From Bacteroides ihuae (lineage in GTDB: Bacteria; Bacteroidota; Bacteroidia; Bacteroidales; Bacteroidaceae), in assembly GCF_900104585.1 (NCBI RefSeq), contig NZ_FNVX01000005.1, positions 1,216,001 through 1,280,000 of the forward strand: a DNA stretch of 64,000 bases, given 5' to 3'. Shown piece after piece: positions 1 to 7,435 of this stretch. Within the stretch, counting starts at the first letter, position 1, and every line of letters begins with the position of its first letter. Under the pieces are notes generated by a model. It made no database searches, was not told the DNA's origin, and saw only the letters and a program-made list of their open reading frames with translations. The translations under genes were made by a program, and so were the position numbers.

Positions 1-826
1 CGGCTATCTTGGAGGATATATCACGCAAGAATTAGCATCCTTGGAAGATTTCAATACAAAAATCATTGTCCGCAACAGATACAAGGTAAAATCGAACGAT
101 CCGAACATTGAAGTCGTTGAAGCAGAAGTGACGAAGGCAGAGACTCTCACGCATCTGTTCGACGGGGTTGATGTGGTTATCAGCAGCGTGGGCATTACCC
201 GTCAAAAAGATGGGCTGACTTATATGGATGTTGATTATCAGGCAAACGTAAATTTAATCAATGAGGCTAAGGCAAGCGGGGTAAAGAAGTTTATCTACGT
301 CTCGGTTTTGAATGGCGACAAGTTGCGTGGGTTGAAAATCTGCGAAGCAAAGGAAAAATTGGTTGACTATCTCAAAGCATCGGGACTCGACTATTGTATC
401 ATTCGCCCTAATGGGTTCTTTTCGGACATGGGTGATTTCCTCAAAATGGCTAAGAGCGGTACTGTTTACCTCTTTGGCGATGGCAAGCTAATCCTAAACC
501 CTATCCATGGAGAAGATTTAGCACAAGTATGTATTGATGCTATTAATTCGGATAAGAAGGAAATAAATGTAGGCGGCCCTGATTTGTTATCTCAGAATGC
601 GATTGCAGAACTGGCCTTTAAAGCTTATTCGAAGCCAGCAAAGATTATACATTTGTCAGATTGGATTAGAAAATCCGTACTTTGGATGGCTAGAACATTT
701 ACCAGCTCGAAGACTTATGGTCCCATTGAATTCTTTATGACAACCATGGTTATGGACATGCAAGCGCCTCAATATGGGACACACAAACTGGAAGACTTTT
801 TTAATGGCCAGACAAAGAAACACTAA
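1..826 (+). CDS. NAD(P)-binding SDR/NmrA-like epimerase family protein, 5' end cut off
   Basis: The open frame runs from the window edge (first full codon at base 2) to the stop at 826, so the N-terminus is missing. The first visible residues, GYLGGYI, are the tail of the glycine-rich GxxGxxG dinucleotide-binding loop of an atypical short-chain dehydrogenase. Later segments fit the family: VVISSVGIT after strand 4, KFIYVSVLNG, and YCIIRPNGFFSDM, which are typical of NmrA/YwnB-like NAD(P)-binding proteins. The C-terminal part (about residues 200-270) has hydrophobic stretches rather than a clear catalytic YxxxK. Substrate is unknown. It converges with the Crp/Fnr gene at 855. An in-frame TTG at 41 is not the true start, because the nucleotide-binding loop lies upstream of it. 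Confidence 0.8.
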   Translation, partial: GYLGGYITQELASLEDFNTKIIVRNRYKVKSNDPNIEVVEAEVTKAETLTHLFDGVDVVISSVGITRQKDGLTYMDVDYQANVNLINEAKASGVKKFIYVSVLNGDKLRGLKICEAKEKLVDYLKASGLDYCIIRPNGFFSDMGDFLKMAKSGTVYLFGDGKLILNPIHGEDLAQVCIDAINSDKKEINVGGPDLLSQNAIAELAFKAYSKPAKIIHLSDWIRKSVLWMARTFTSSKTYGPIEFFMTTMVMDMQAPQYGTHKLEDFFNGQTKKH

Positions 827-854
827 TATCTTAGCCACATTTACATCTATTGGT

Positions 855-1457
855 TTAGGTATTATCTTTTAAACTTTTTCTGATTCTACTTAACTGAGTG
901 GGAGTAATTCCCAAGTGAGAAGCAATGTGTTGTTGAGATATTCTTTTGTCAATATTAGGATGAGCTAAACGGAGCTTTAAATATCTCTCAGTTGCATTCT
1001 CTATTACTAGAGAAACCTCAATTGGCTCCTTTTCAATTACCCAGTTTTTTTCAAGGTATGCAATATAGAAGTCTTTTATATCCATACATTGATTAGCTAG
1101 TTGACGAAATTTCTTATAATTAAATGAAATTAAAACCGTATATTCTAAAGCCTCAAGCGTAAACTCGGACGGCCTCTCAAGAATGGAAGATACTACAGAT
1201 CCTGCAAGATCATTTTCAAGAAAAAGATTTTTAGTGTACACATTCCCGGTACTATCTGTGAAATAGGCCCTAAGTGCTCCTTCGCAAACAAAATGCAGGC
1301 TTTTAGAATAATCCCCATTTCTAACTAAAAATTCGTTTCTCTCTAAAGTCTGAAATCTTAATATTGATTCTAATAGCATCCATGATTCTTGGCTGATCGG
1401 TGAATACGATTCAAGTTTCTTTCTTAATGCAATAATATATTTTTCCTGATCTATCAT
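855..1457 (-). CDS. Crp/Fnr-family transcriptional regulator
   Basis: 200 aa, ATG start at 1457. The N-terminal about 120 residues form a cyclic-nucleotide-binding-like beta-roll (FLVRNGDYSKSLHFVCEGALRAYF, the usual G-D-x-S-x-x-x-x-F-V-x-x-G pattern). The C-terminus holds a winged-helix recognition segment, ISQQHIASHLGITPTQLSRIRK. This is the common small Bacteroidota Crp/Fnr type, which lacks the FNR cysteine cluster, so oxygen sensing by an iron-sulfur cluster is unlikely. The ligand is unknown. It is divergent from the HAD/acetyltransferase pair and convergent with the epimerase-like gene, so either could be its target; that is inference from position only. Confidence 0.88.
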   Translation of the reverse strand: MIDQEKYIIALRKKLESYSPISQESWMLLESILRFQTLERNEFLVRNGDYSKSLHFVCEGALRAYFTDSTGNVYTKNLFLENDLAGSVVSSILERPSEFTLEALEYTVLISFNYKKFRQLANQCMDIKDFYIAYLEKNWVIEKEPIEVSLVIENATERYLKLRLAHPNIDKRISQQHIASHLGITPTQLSRIRKSLKDNT

Positions 1458-1550
1458 GCTTGTTTAATTTCCTTTATATTGCCCGATCTACTTAATTGAT
1501 AAACGTTGGCAAGTTATATAAAAAGGATAAAACCACTACAAATAATTCAC

Positions 1551-1558
1551 TATATTTG
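1551..1558 (+). promoter_or_regulatory. -7 box of a Bacteroides-type promoter for the HAD gene
   Basis: TATATTTG matches the TAnnTTTG -7 consensus of the Bacteroidota primary sigma factor. It lies 45 bases before the ATG at 1604. No good -33 TTTG is seen 19 bases upstream. Its position inside the longest open frame argues that translation starts at 1604 and not at the TTG at 1496. Confidence 0.5.
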
Positions 1559-1603
1559 CATCTTAAGTATGAAGCAAAAGCTTTTAAAGATAAATTTATA
1601 ATC

Positions 1604-2293
1604 ATGCTAGATGGAATTAAAGTCATTGCATTCGATGCTGACGACACACTGTGGGTGAATGAGCCCTTCTTTCAAGAAATAGAAAAAAACTTTTGCGAAC
1701 TGCTGCAAGAGTACAACACACACAAGGAAATATCTAAAGAGCTGTTTCGTACAGAAATGCAGAACCTTGAAATCTATGGATATGGTGCCAAAGGTTTTAC
1801 ACTTTCATTGCTAGAGACAGCTTTAAGAATAAGCAAGAACACCATACCTACTGATAAAATTGCTCAAATCATTGAAATGGGTAAATCATTACTGACTATC
1901 CCTATCCAGTTGCTCGATGGTGTAGAGCCACTCCTTAAATCCTTGAATGGTAAGTTTGAAGTGATTATGGCCACAAAAGGAGATCTACTCGATCAGCAGA
2001 GTAAGTTAAAGCGATCGGGCTTGGAAGAGTATTTCAGCCATGTAGAAATTATGAGTGATAAGACAGAAGATGACTACATGAAACTGCTCTCAAAACTAGA
2101 GGTTATGCCCAATGAGTTTTTAATGATTGGCAATTCTCTGAAATCAGATATACAACCGGTGCTTAATATCGGTGGATATGGTGCCTACATCCCTTTTCAT
2201 ACCGTCTGGCAGCATGAAAAGATTGAAGAGATTGCTCACACAAGAATGATAAAACCATCTTCCTTTGAAGAATTAAAAGAGATCTTGAAATGA
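1604..2293 (+). CDS. HAD-superfamily hydrolase
   Basis: 229 aa from the ATG at 1604 (MLDGIKVIAFDADDTLW). The frame is open back to 1496, but a promoter-like -7 box lies in that stretch. HAD motif I is FDADDTLW (nucleophile and acid/base Asp). Motif II is the segment VIMATKGD, where the Thr replaces the more usual Ser/Thr-Asn pair. A late MIGNSLKSDIQPVLNIGG supplies motif IV (GNS-x-x-S-D). A helical cap of about 90 residues sits between motifs I and II, so this is a subfamily I phosphatase-like fold of the YjjG/phosphoglycolate phosphatase type. Substrate unknown. The stop overlaps the start of the next gene (ATGA), which suggests translational coupling. Confidence 0.85.
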   Translation: MLDGIKVIAFDADDTLWVNEPFFQEIEKNFCELLQEYNTHKEISKELFRTEMQNLEIYGYGAKGFTLSLLETALRISKNTIPTDKIAQIIEMGKSLLTIPIQLLDGVEPLLKSLNGKFEVIMATKGDLLDQQSKLKRSGLEEYFSHVEIMSDKTEDDYMKLLSKLEVMPNEFLMIGNSLKSDIQPVLNIGGYGAYIPFHTVWQHEKIEEIAHTRMIKPSSFEELKEILK

Positions 2294-2916
2294 AACAGAT
2301 AATAGACGTAGAGCATTGGAATAGAAAAGAGCATTTTGAGTTCTTTAGTAAGTTTGATGATCCCTTCTTTGGCATAACAGTCAATGTAGATTGCACAGCA
2401 ACCAATCAACAGTCAAAAGAAGAAGGTGTTTCATTCTTCTTGTTATTGTTGCACAAGGTGATGAATGCAGTCAATGCCACCGAACCGTTTCGTTACAGAA
2501 TAGAAGAGGACGCTGTGGTGTGTTATGATGTGATCCATGTATCTTCTACCGTAGGACGAAGTGATGGCACTTTTGGTTTTAGTTTTTTCCCGTATGATCC
2601 TTCTTTAGACACCTTTGTAGCAAGTGCCACCACAGAAATAGCTTTTCTTAAAGAAACCAGCGGGCTAAATTTTAATGACGCAGCTCGGAGAACAGATGTG
2701 ATTCATTTCTCGTCTGTGCCATGGATAAGTTTCACTGATCTGAAGCATGCCACTAGTTTTGGTATCAATGATTGTGTGCCTAAGATTTCCGTCGGCAAAT
2801 ACTACACAGCCGAAGGGCGTATGCTACTTCCCCTATCCGTTACCGTTCATCATGCATTGATGGATGGTTATCACGTTGGACAATTTATTGAGAGATTACA
2901 GCAATCAATTCTTTGA
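2290..2916 (+). CDS. Chloramphenicol O-acetyltransferase-like protein (CatA family)
   Basis: 208 aa, close to the usual 210-220 aa of trimeric CAT enzymes. The catalytic motif HHALMDGYHVGQF (HHxxxDG) is intact near residue 188, and the N-terminal HFEFF and TVNVDCT segments match CAT family positions. The enzyme would transfer acetyl from acetyl-CoA to a hydroxyl acceptor. Many chromosomal Bacteroidota CAT homologues are distant from proven resistance enzymes, so resistance is not claimed. It overlaps the HAD gene by 4 bases and probably shares its transcript. A weak hairpin (2962-2988) follows the stop. Confidence 0.82.
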   Translation: MKQIIDVEHWNRKEHFEFFSKFDDPFFGITVNVDCTATNQQSKEEGVSFFLLLLHKVMNAVNATEPFRYRIEEDAVVCYDVIHVSSTVGRSDGTFGFSFFPYDPSLDTFVASATTEIAFLKETSGLNFNDAARRTDVIHFSSVPWISFTDLKHATSFGINDCVPKISVGKYYTAEGRMLLPLSVTVHHALMDGYHVGQFIERLQQSIL

Positions 2917-2961
2917 TCAGATAGAGCGATTTTTGCAGCTTAAATGTAAATATTACAGATC

Positions 2962-2990
2962 ACCCTCTACAGACCTTCTGAGAGGGGTTT
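2962..2990 (+). terminator. Possible terminator after the acetyltransferase gene
   Basis: ACCCTCT (2962-2968) pairs with AGAGGGGT (2981-2988) around a 12-base loop and is followed by only a short T run. Position right after the stop at 2916 fits a terminator, but the T tract is weak. Confidence 0.35.
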
Positions 2991-3000
2991 GGTTAACTAA

Positions 3001-3066
3001 CTAGTTCACCGTGGTGAATTAACTAGTTCACCGCGGTTAAGTAGTTAATTCACCACGGTGAACTTA
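3001..3066. repeat. Three phased 14-bp palindromes
   Basis: Three near-identical 14-mers at 3005-3018 (TTCACCGTGGTGAA), 3026-3039 (TTCACCGCGGTTAA) and 3049-3062 (TTCACCACGGTGAA) are separated by short ACTAGTTAA-like linkers. The first is nearly self-complementary, and its exact reverse complement is the third, so the set can also fold as one large hairpin. Start-to-start distances are 21 and 23 bp, about two helical turns. The rest of 2917-3255 holds no gene; it also contains the weak hairpin at 2962 and the inverted repeat at 3194. Confidence 0.75.
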
Positions 3067-3193
3067 TATGATATCTAAAGATAAGTTCGTTTGTAAATTA
3101 TAATAAATTCCAAAGAACCTTGACATAGGTTGAATTAGATGAAAGCATATAAAGTTGGTTAGAATATATATTTAACACATATTTCCTGTCACT

Positions 3194-3212
3194 ATTTGAT
3201 GATAAATCAAAT
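3194..3212. promoter_or_regulatory. Inverted repeat upstream of the cas operon (candidate operator)
   Basis: ATTTGAT (3194-3200) and ATCAAAT (3206-3212) form a perfect 7-bp inverted repeat around 5 bases, 44 bp before the first cas start codon. The half-site TTGAT resembles Crp/Fnr sites, though those usually have a 4-base centre. No clear TAnnTTTG promoter was found here. Confidence 0.35.
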
Positions 3213-3255
3213 CTTATTTTATAATTTTAGCGAAATTATAAAAGACAAATAACCT

Positions 3256-4044
3256 GTGAGATTTAAAATTATACTAAACATCGAAAAATACGCCTTAGGC
3301 AATGCCCTACCGCTAAATCATCAATATGAGCAATCGGCAGTTATATATAAAATCTTGTCTTATGCAAATACCGACTATGCAACATGGCTACACGACAATG
3401 GTTTTACAGCTGACTCTAAACAATTCAAACTTTTCACCTACTCCAGGCTATTTATCCCCCAATATACCATCGACAAGCAACATGCCCTTCTCCTTATAAA
3501 TAGTGATACGGTAGAATGGTATGTTTCTTTCCTTCCCGAAGAGTCAACCGAGAAGTTTATTCAAGGCGTTTTCATGAATCAAACCTTTCAGTTGGGTAAT
3601 CAAAGAAACAGAGTACAATTTCGTGTACAGAGCATTGAAGTGCTTCCTTCACCACACTTTGAAGAAGAGATGACGTTTGAAACACTCTCTCCTATCTGCA
3701 TCGCATTACGTAATTCAGATGGCCGTACAGATTATCTATCGCCTGAAGACGAACGTTCTAAAGAGTCACTCCTTTTCAGCTTATTAAATAGGTATGAAGC
3801 ATTCTACGGTAAACCCTACGCAGGCACAGTCGACTTTAACTTTGAAGTGCTGAATGCTCCCAAGCCTGTACTGATAACTTTTAAAGCCGGCACTCCTGAA
3901 GAATCAAGAGTAAAAGGCTATATGTGTCGGTTCAAGATTAAAGTAAATGGAGAATTGATGAAGATCATGTATGAAAGTGGCATCGGGATGAAGGGGTCGC
4001 TGGGATGGGGAATGGTCAAGATTTGTAAGAAAATAAAAGATTAA
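3256..4044 (+). CDS. cas6: CRISPR-associated endoribonuclease Cas6
   Basis: 262 aa with a GTG start (GTG AGA TTT). Cas6 cleaves the repeat RNA in the pre-crRNA to give crRNAs with an 8-nt 5' handle. The protein shows the RAMP pattern: an N-terminal strand (MRFKIILNIEK), an early histidine-bearing helix region (TWLHDNGF) that may supply the catalytic His, an F-T-Y-S-R-L strand, and the C-terminal glycine-rich loop GIGMKGSLGWGMV near residues 242-254. It is the first gene of the cas operon and is 21 bp upstream of a second Cas6-like gene. The matching repeat ends in ATTGAAAC, the classical Cas6 handle. Confidence 0.88.
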   Translation: MRFKIILNIEKYALGNALPLNHQYEQSAVIYKILSYANTDYATWLHDNGFTADSKQFKLFTYSRLFIPQYTIDKQHALLLINSDTVEWYVSFLPEESTEKFIQGVFMNQTFQLGNQRNRVQFRVQSIEVLPSPHFEEEMTFETLSPICIALRNSDGRTDYLSPEDERSKESLLFSLLNRYEAFYGKPYAGTVDFNFEVLNAPKPVLITFKAGTPEESRVKGYMCRFKIKVNGELMKIMYESGIGMKGSLGWGMVKICKKIKD

Positions 4045-4065
4045 TATAGCATTAAAATACGTTTT

Positions 4066-4725
4066 ATGAGAATCTATTTAAGTACTACGCCAAACACAGA
4101 GAGCGTCCCGTTTAATTATCAACAAAAAATGATCGGGGTTCTGCATAAATGGTTAGGAGCAAATGAACTCCATGATTTGATATCTTTATACTCTTTCTCT
4201 TGGTTAATGAATGGGAAAATGAGAAATTCCGGTTTTTCATTTGAGAAAGGTGCAAGATGGTTTATTAGCTTTTACGATGACAAATATGTAAAAGAAATAA
4301 TTAAGACGATATTGAATGATCCGGAAATGTTCTCTGGCTTAGTTGTTACTGATATCAATATTCAAGAAACAGCCAATCTGGAAGGAGTAGATCACTTTAG
4401 ATTAGCAAGCCCAATTTTTATTAAAAGAAAAGTTGGGAACAATATTAAGTTTTACACTTTTGACGATGTGGAAGCCAATAATCTTTTAGTAGAAACAGTA
4501 AAACACAAAATGGAATTGGCTGGTTTACCAGCTGATGAAACCTTGAAGCTTTCTTTTGATTTAGCCTACTTAAATAGGAAAATAAAAAAAGTCAAGATTC
4601 ATAACATTGATAATAAATGTAGTATGTGCCCTGTGATAATAGAAGGAAAAGAGTCTACGAAGAATTTTATTTGGAGTGTGGGCTTAGGAAATTCTACAGG
4701 ATCAGGTTTTGGAGCAATATTTTAA
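4066..4725 (+). CDS. Second Cas6-like RAMP protein
   Basis: 219 aa, ATG start. It shares Cas6 landmarks with the preceding gene but little overall sequence: helix segment NELHDLISLYSFSWL (same LHD as in the first Cas6), HFRLASPIFIKR in the middle (the SP-hydrophobic strand seen in Cas6), and a C-terminal G-rich loop GLGNSTGSGFGAIF at the very end. It is about 40 residues shorter than its neighbour. It may be a second processing nuclease, a repeat-binding partner or a degenerated copy. A CxxC (CSMC, near residue 185) has no partner pair. Eleven bases separate it from cas5. The RAMP/Cas6 family call is well supported; retained catalysis is inference. Confidence 0.72.
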   Translation: MRIYLSTTPNTESVPFNYQQKMIGVLHKWLGANELHDLISLYSFSWLMNGKMRNSGFSFEKGARWFISFYDDKYVKEIIKTILNDPEMFSGLVVTDINIQETANLEGVDHFRLASPIFIKRKVGNNIKFYTFDDVEANNLLVETVKHKMELAGLPADETLKLSFDLAYLNRKIKKVKIHNIDNKCSMCPVIIEGKESTKNFIWSVGLGNSTGSGFGAIF

Positions 4726-4736
4726 AAATAAAGATT

Positions 4737-5282
4737 ATGTATTATGTAATAAGATATTCAGGTCCTTTTGGGTTTATTAAGCCGTGGACAGCCGTAAGAG
4801 ATAGTAAAACGTTCAGCCAACAGTTTCTAACCCCATCTATTGTTGAAGGCATCAGACAAAAATTGGAAGTGAGCTCTATTCTTAGGCATAAATTAAAATA
4901 CTCTTCAATAAGCATTCAACAAGAACAGACGCAACCCCGTGGATGGGAAAAGAAAACGAAATCAAAAGAAATGATTCGTAGCCTTTCAATATTAGAAAGA
5001 GGTGTAATGATTGAGCCTCAACTTTATTTAGCCTTTGAGACGGAAGAGGATGCTGAAAAAGCTAGTAAACAACATATCTGTTTATGCAGAAATGAAGATG
5101 TTCTACTACCTGACACCGAATTATTGAGAATGGAAGAATCTGATTTTAATGATCTAAACGGATTTGAATTACACTTTGAAGAGAATGAGAAATCTTTTTT
5201 AGTAGGATTCAATCGGTTTGATAATGCAAAGCCTATGTATGGCTGGCTTGAAGTAACAGGTAAGCCTGTGCTAGGTTTATAA
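4737..5282 (+). CDS. cas5: Cas5, type I-B-like Cascade subunit
   Basis: 181 aa from the ATG at 4737. The frame is open upstream to 4626, but that part overlaps the Cas6-like gene and is not needed. The N-terminus MYYVIRYSGPFGFIKPW has the Cas5 signature strand and S-G-P-F turn, followed by SQQFLTPSIVEGIRQKL. Cas5 caps the crRNA 5' handle in Cascade. It is short for the family, which often exceeds 200 aa. Its TAA overlaps the cas3 ATG (TAATG), so translation is probably coupled. The assignment rests on the N-terminal motif and gene order. Confidence 0.75.
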   Translation: MYYVIRYSGPFGFIKPWTAVRDSKTFSQQFLTPSIVEGIRQKLEVSSILRHKLKYSSISIQQEQTQPRGWEKKTKSKEMIRSLSILERGVMIEPQLYLAFETEEDAEKASKQHICLCRNEDVLLPDTELLRMEESDFNDLNGFELHFEENEKSFLVGFNRFDNAKPMYGWLEVTGKPVLGL

Positions 5283-7423
5283 TGATGAATGACAATCACA
5301 TATTAGCAAAAAGTGCAAAGAATGGAGGAACGCCCCTCATTCAGCATTTATTTGAAGTAGCGCAATTAGCCGAGATTGTTGCTCGCAATTTAGGATTGAA
5401 TGTTAGCATTGCTCGTAAAGGAGCAATATTACATGATATAGGAAAAGTAAGCCCCCATTTTCAAGAGACTTTAAATGCAAAATATCAACGCCCGCCAGGA
5501 TTTGTTTTCAGGCATGAAATAGCCTCCTTATTCTTTATATCCTTATTACCGGAGAACGAAAGAAAACCCATCATAGAAATGATTGTTGCGCATCATAAAT
5601 CAGTTTACCAAGATGCGGGTGGCAAAGGACTTTTAGATTTATTGGAGAATGATGAGGATTGTCTGACTACACATATGCAGGACTTTGATTCTTGGAGCGT
5701 AGATGCGTTGGGAATCTTAGAGATTATGGGTTTTAAAACAGAGGCTATCACGAGCGAACAGGCAGAAAAGAACTTCTATGAAGCCGTAGATTATTGCGAA
5801 TCAAAAAAATACGGATATTCACAGTGGAAAGGAGTTTTAATAGCAGCAGACCACTTAGCCTCAGCACTTGAAGGACAGTTGGATACATTTTCAAACAGAT
5901 TATATATTCAACCGGATTTAAGTTATTATCACGCCAGAAAAAGCGAACTATATCCCCTATCTCTGATCTCAACAAACGATAGTAGACTGCATACATTAGT
6001 GACTGCACCTACTGGAGCAGGAAAAACAGATTTTCTCATTCGTCGTTGCAAAGGAAGAGTATTTTACACACTACCATTTCAAGCTTCCATCAATGCTATG
6101 TATGAGCGAATAAAAGATGATTTGAAAAACACAAACGCTGATGTACGACTACTCCATGCCTCCTCTAGCATTAAAATAGAAAGTGGTAATATTGAAGAGA
6201 AGATATTGCAGCGACACATTGGTGCCTCCGTTAAAGTCTTGACTCCACACCAGATGGCCTCACTTGTATTCGGTACTAAAGGATATGAAGCCATGATCGT
6301 AGATCTGAAAGGATGTGATGTAATATTGGACGAAATACATACCTATTCAGGCACAATGCAAGCCATTGTGCTAAAGATAGTTGAAATATTATGTGATTTA
6401 GGTTGCCGCATACACATTGGTACAGCTACGATGCCAACCGTTTTATATAATCGTATAGTGGAAGCTTTAGGAGGTAAGGAAAATATTTATGAAGTCCAAT
6501 TACCCAATGATATTTTGGACACATTCGACAGGCATACAGTCTATAAGTCAGATTCATTGGATTCTTTGACAGAAATAATAGATCAGGCAATAGAGAGTAA
6601 ACAGAAGATTCTACTCGTATGCAATCAAGTGAAAAGATCTCAAGACTTATTCGAACGATTATCAATAGACTATCCGGAAGTAAAGAAGATGTTGGTGCAT
6701 AGCCGATTTAAAAGAGGCCAACGTAGCCAACTTGAAGGTCAATTACGAAATATATACAATGTAAGCACGGAAGCCTGTATTGTCGTTTCAACTCAAGTAG
6801 TAGAAGTCAGCCTTGACATTAGCTTTGACATCATGATAACAGAGTGTGCACCTATCGATGCTCTGATACAAAGATTCGGCAGAATTAATCGTAAAAGAAC
6901 AAAAGAGACGATAGGGCACTTTAAGCCTATTTATGTTTTGCAACCTCCTACAAAAAAAGGAGAAGCGCTACCTTACGACTTAGAGGTATTGCAAAGTACA
7001 TTTGATATATTACCTAATGGGGAATTGATTAGAGAAAGAAACATGCAAATATTGATCGACTCAGTTTATCCAACGGCTCAATTCATAGATATTGACTGGA
7101 ATTCCGTCTTCTATGATGGAGCGTGGAAAATAAGAGAATTGTGGCATCGTCCCAAATCAGCCCTTTTAGAAACTCTTGACATCGATTCTGTAACGTGCAT
7201 AGAGGAAACTGATCAAGAGCTTTATGAAGCAAGCAACTTTGAAGACAGAACGAAAATGGAAATTCCTGTTTCTTATCGTTCTGTGGGTTATAACAAATTG
7301 GATAAGTCAAAAATCGGCTCACATCCATTTATTATTCCAAGTAAAGCCTACGATAATGATTTGGGACTTTTAATTAATTATGCGAAGCCTGAATTTAGTG
7401 ACCCAACATTACGTTTTTTATAA
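5282..7423 (+). CDS. cas3: Cas3 nuclease-helicase
   Basis: 713 aa. The N-terminal HD nuclease has H22, H51-D52 (ILHDIGK), H78 and H104-H105 (VAHHK), all expected metal ligands. The superfamily 2 helicase follows: Walker A APTGAGKT (residues 242-249), DEIH box (350-353), motif III-like GTATMP (380-385), and a C-terminal RecA domain with STQVVEVSLDI and QRFGRINR (motif VI). Cas3 is recruited by Cascade to the R-loop and degrades the target DNA. Both domains are in one chain and no key residue is missing, so interference is predicted to work. It overlaps cas5 by one base and lies 12 bases before the Cas8-like gene. Confidence 0.96.
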   Translation: MMNDNHILAKSAKNGGTPLIQHLFEVAQLAEIVARNLGLNVSIARKGAILHDIGKVSPHFQETLNAKYQRPPGFVFRHEIASLFFISLLPENERKPIIEMIVAHHKSVYQDAGGKGLLDLLENDEDCLTTHMQDFDSWSVDALGILEIMGFKTEAITSEQAEKNFYEAVDYCESKKYGYSQWKGVLIAADHLASALEGQLDTFSNRLYIQPDLSYYHARKSELYPLSLISTNDSRLHTLVTAPTGAGKTDFLIRRCKGRVFYTLPFQASINAMYERIKDDLKNTNADVRLLHASSSIKIESGNIEEKILQRHIGASVKVLTPHQMASLVFGTKGYEAMIVDLKGCDVILDEIHTYSGTMQAIVLKIVEILCDLGCRIHIGTATMPTVLYNRIVEALGGKENIYEVQLPNDILDTFDRHTVYKSDSLDSLTEIIDQAIESKQKILLVCNQVKRSQDLFERLSIDYPEVKKMLVHSRFKRGQRSQLEGQLRNIYNVSTEACIVVSTQVVEVSLDISFDIMITECAPIDALIQRFGRINRKRTKETIGHFKPIYVLQPPTKKGEALPYDLEVLQSTFDILPNGELIRERNMQILIDSVYPTAQFIDIDWNSVFYDGAWKIRELWHRPKSALLETLDIDSVTCIEETDQELYEASNFEDRTKMEIPVSYRSVGYNKLDKSKIGSHPFIIPSKAYDNDLGLLINYAKPEFSDPTLRFL

Positions 7424-7435
7424 AACTTATAAATT

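Noticed and set aside
1496..1603. Longer N-terminus of the HAD hydrolase from the TTG at 1496
   Set aside because: It contains a promoter-like TATATTTG and unconserved residues; the HAD domain starts at the ATG at 1604.
4626..4736. Longer N-terminus of Cas5 from 4626
   Set aside because: It lies inside the Cas6-like gene in another frame; the Cas5 N-terminal strand begins at the ATG at 4737.
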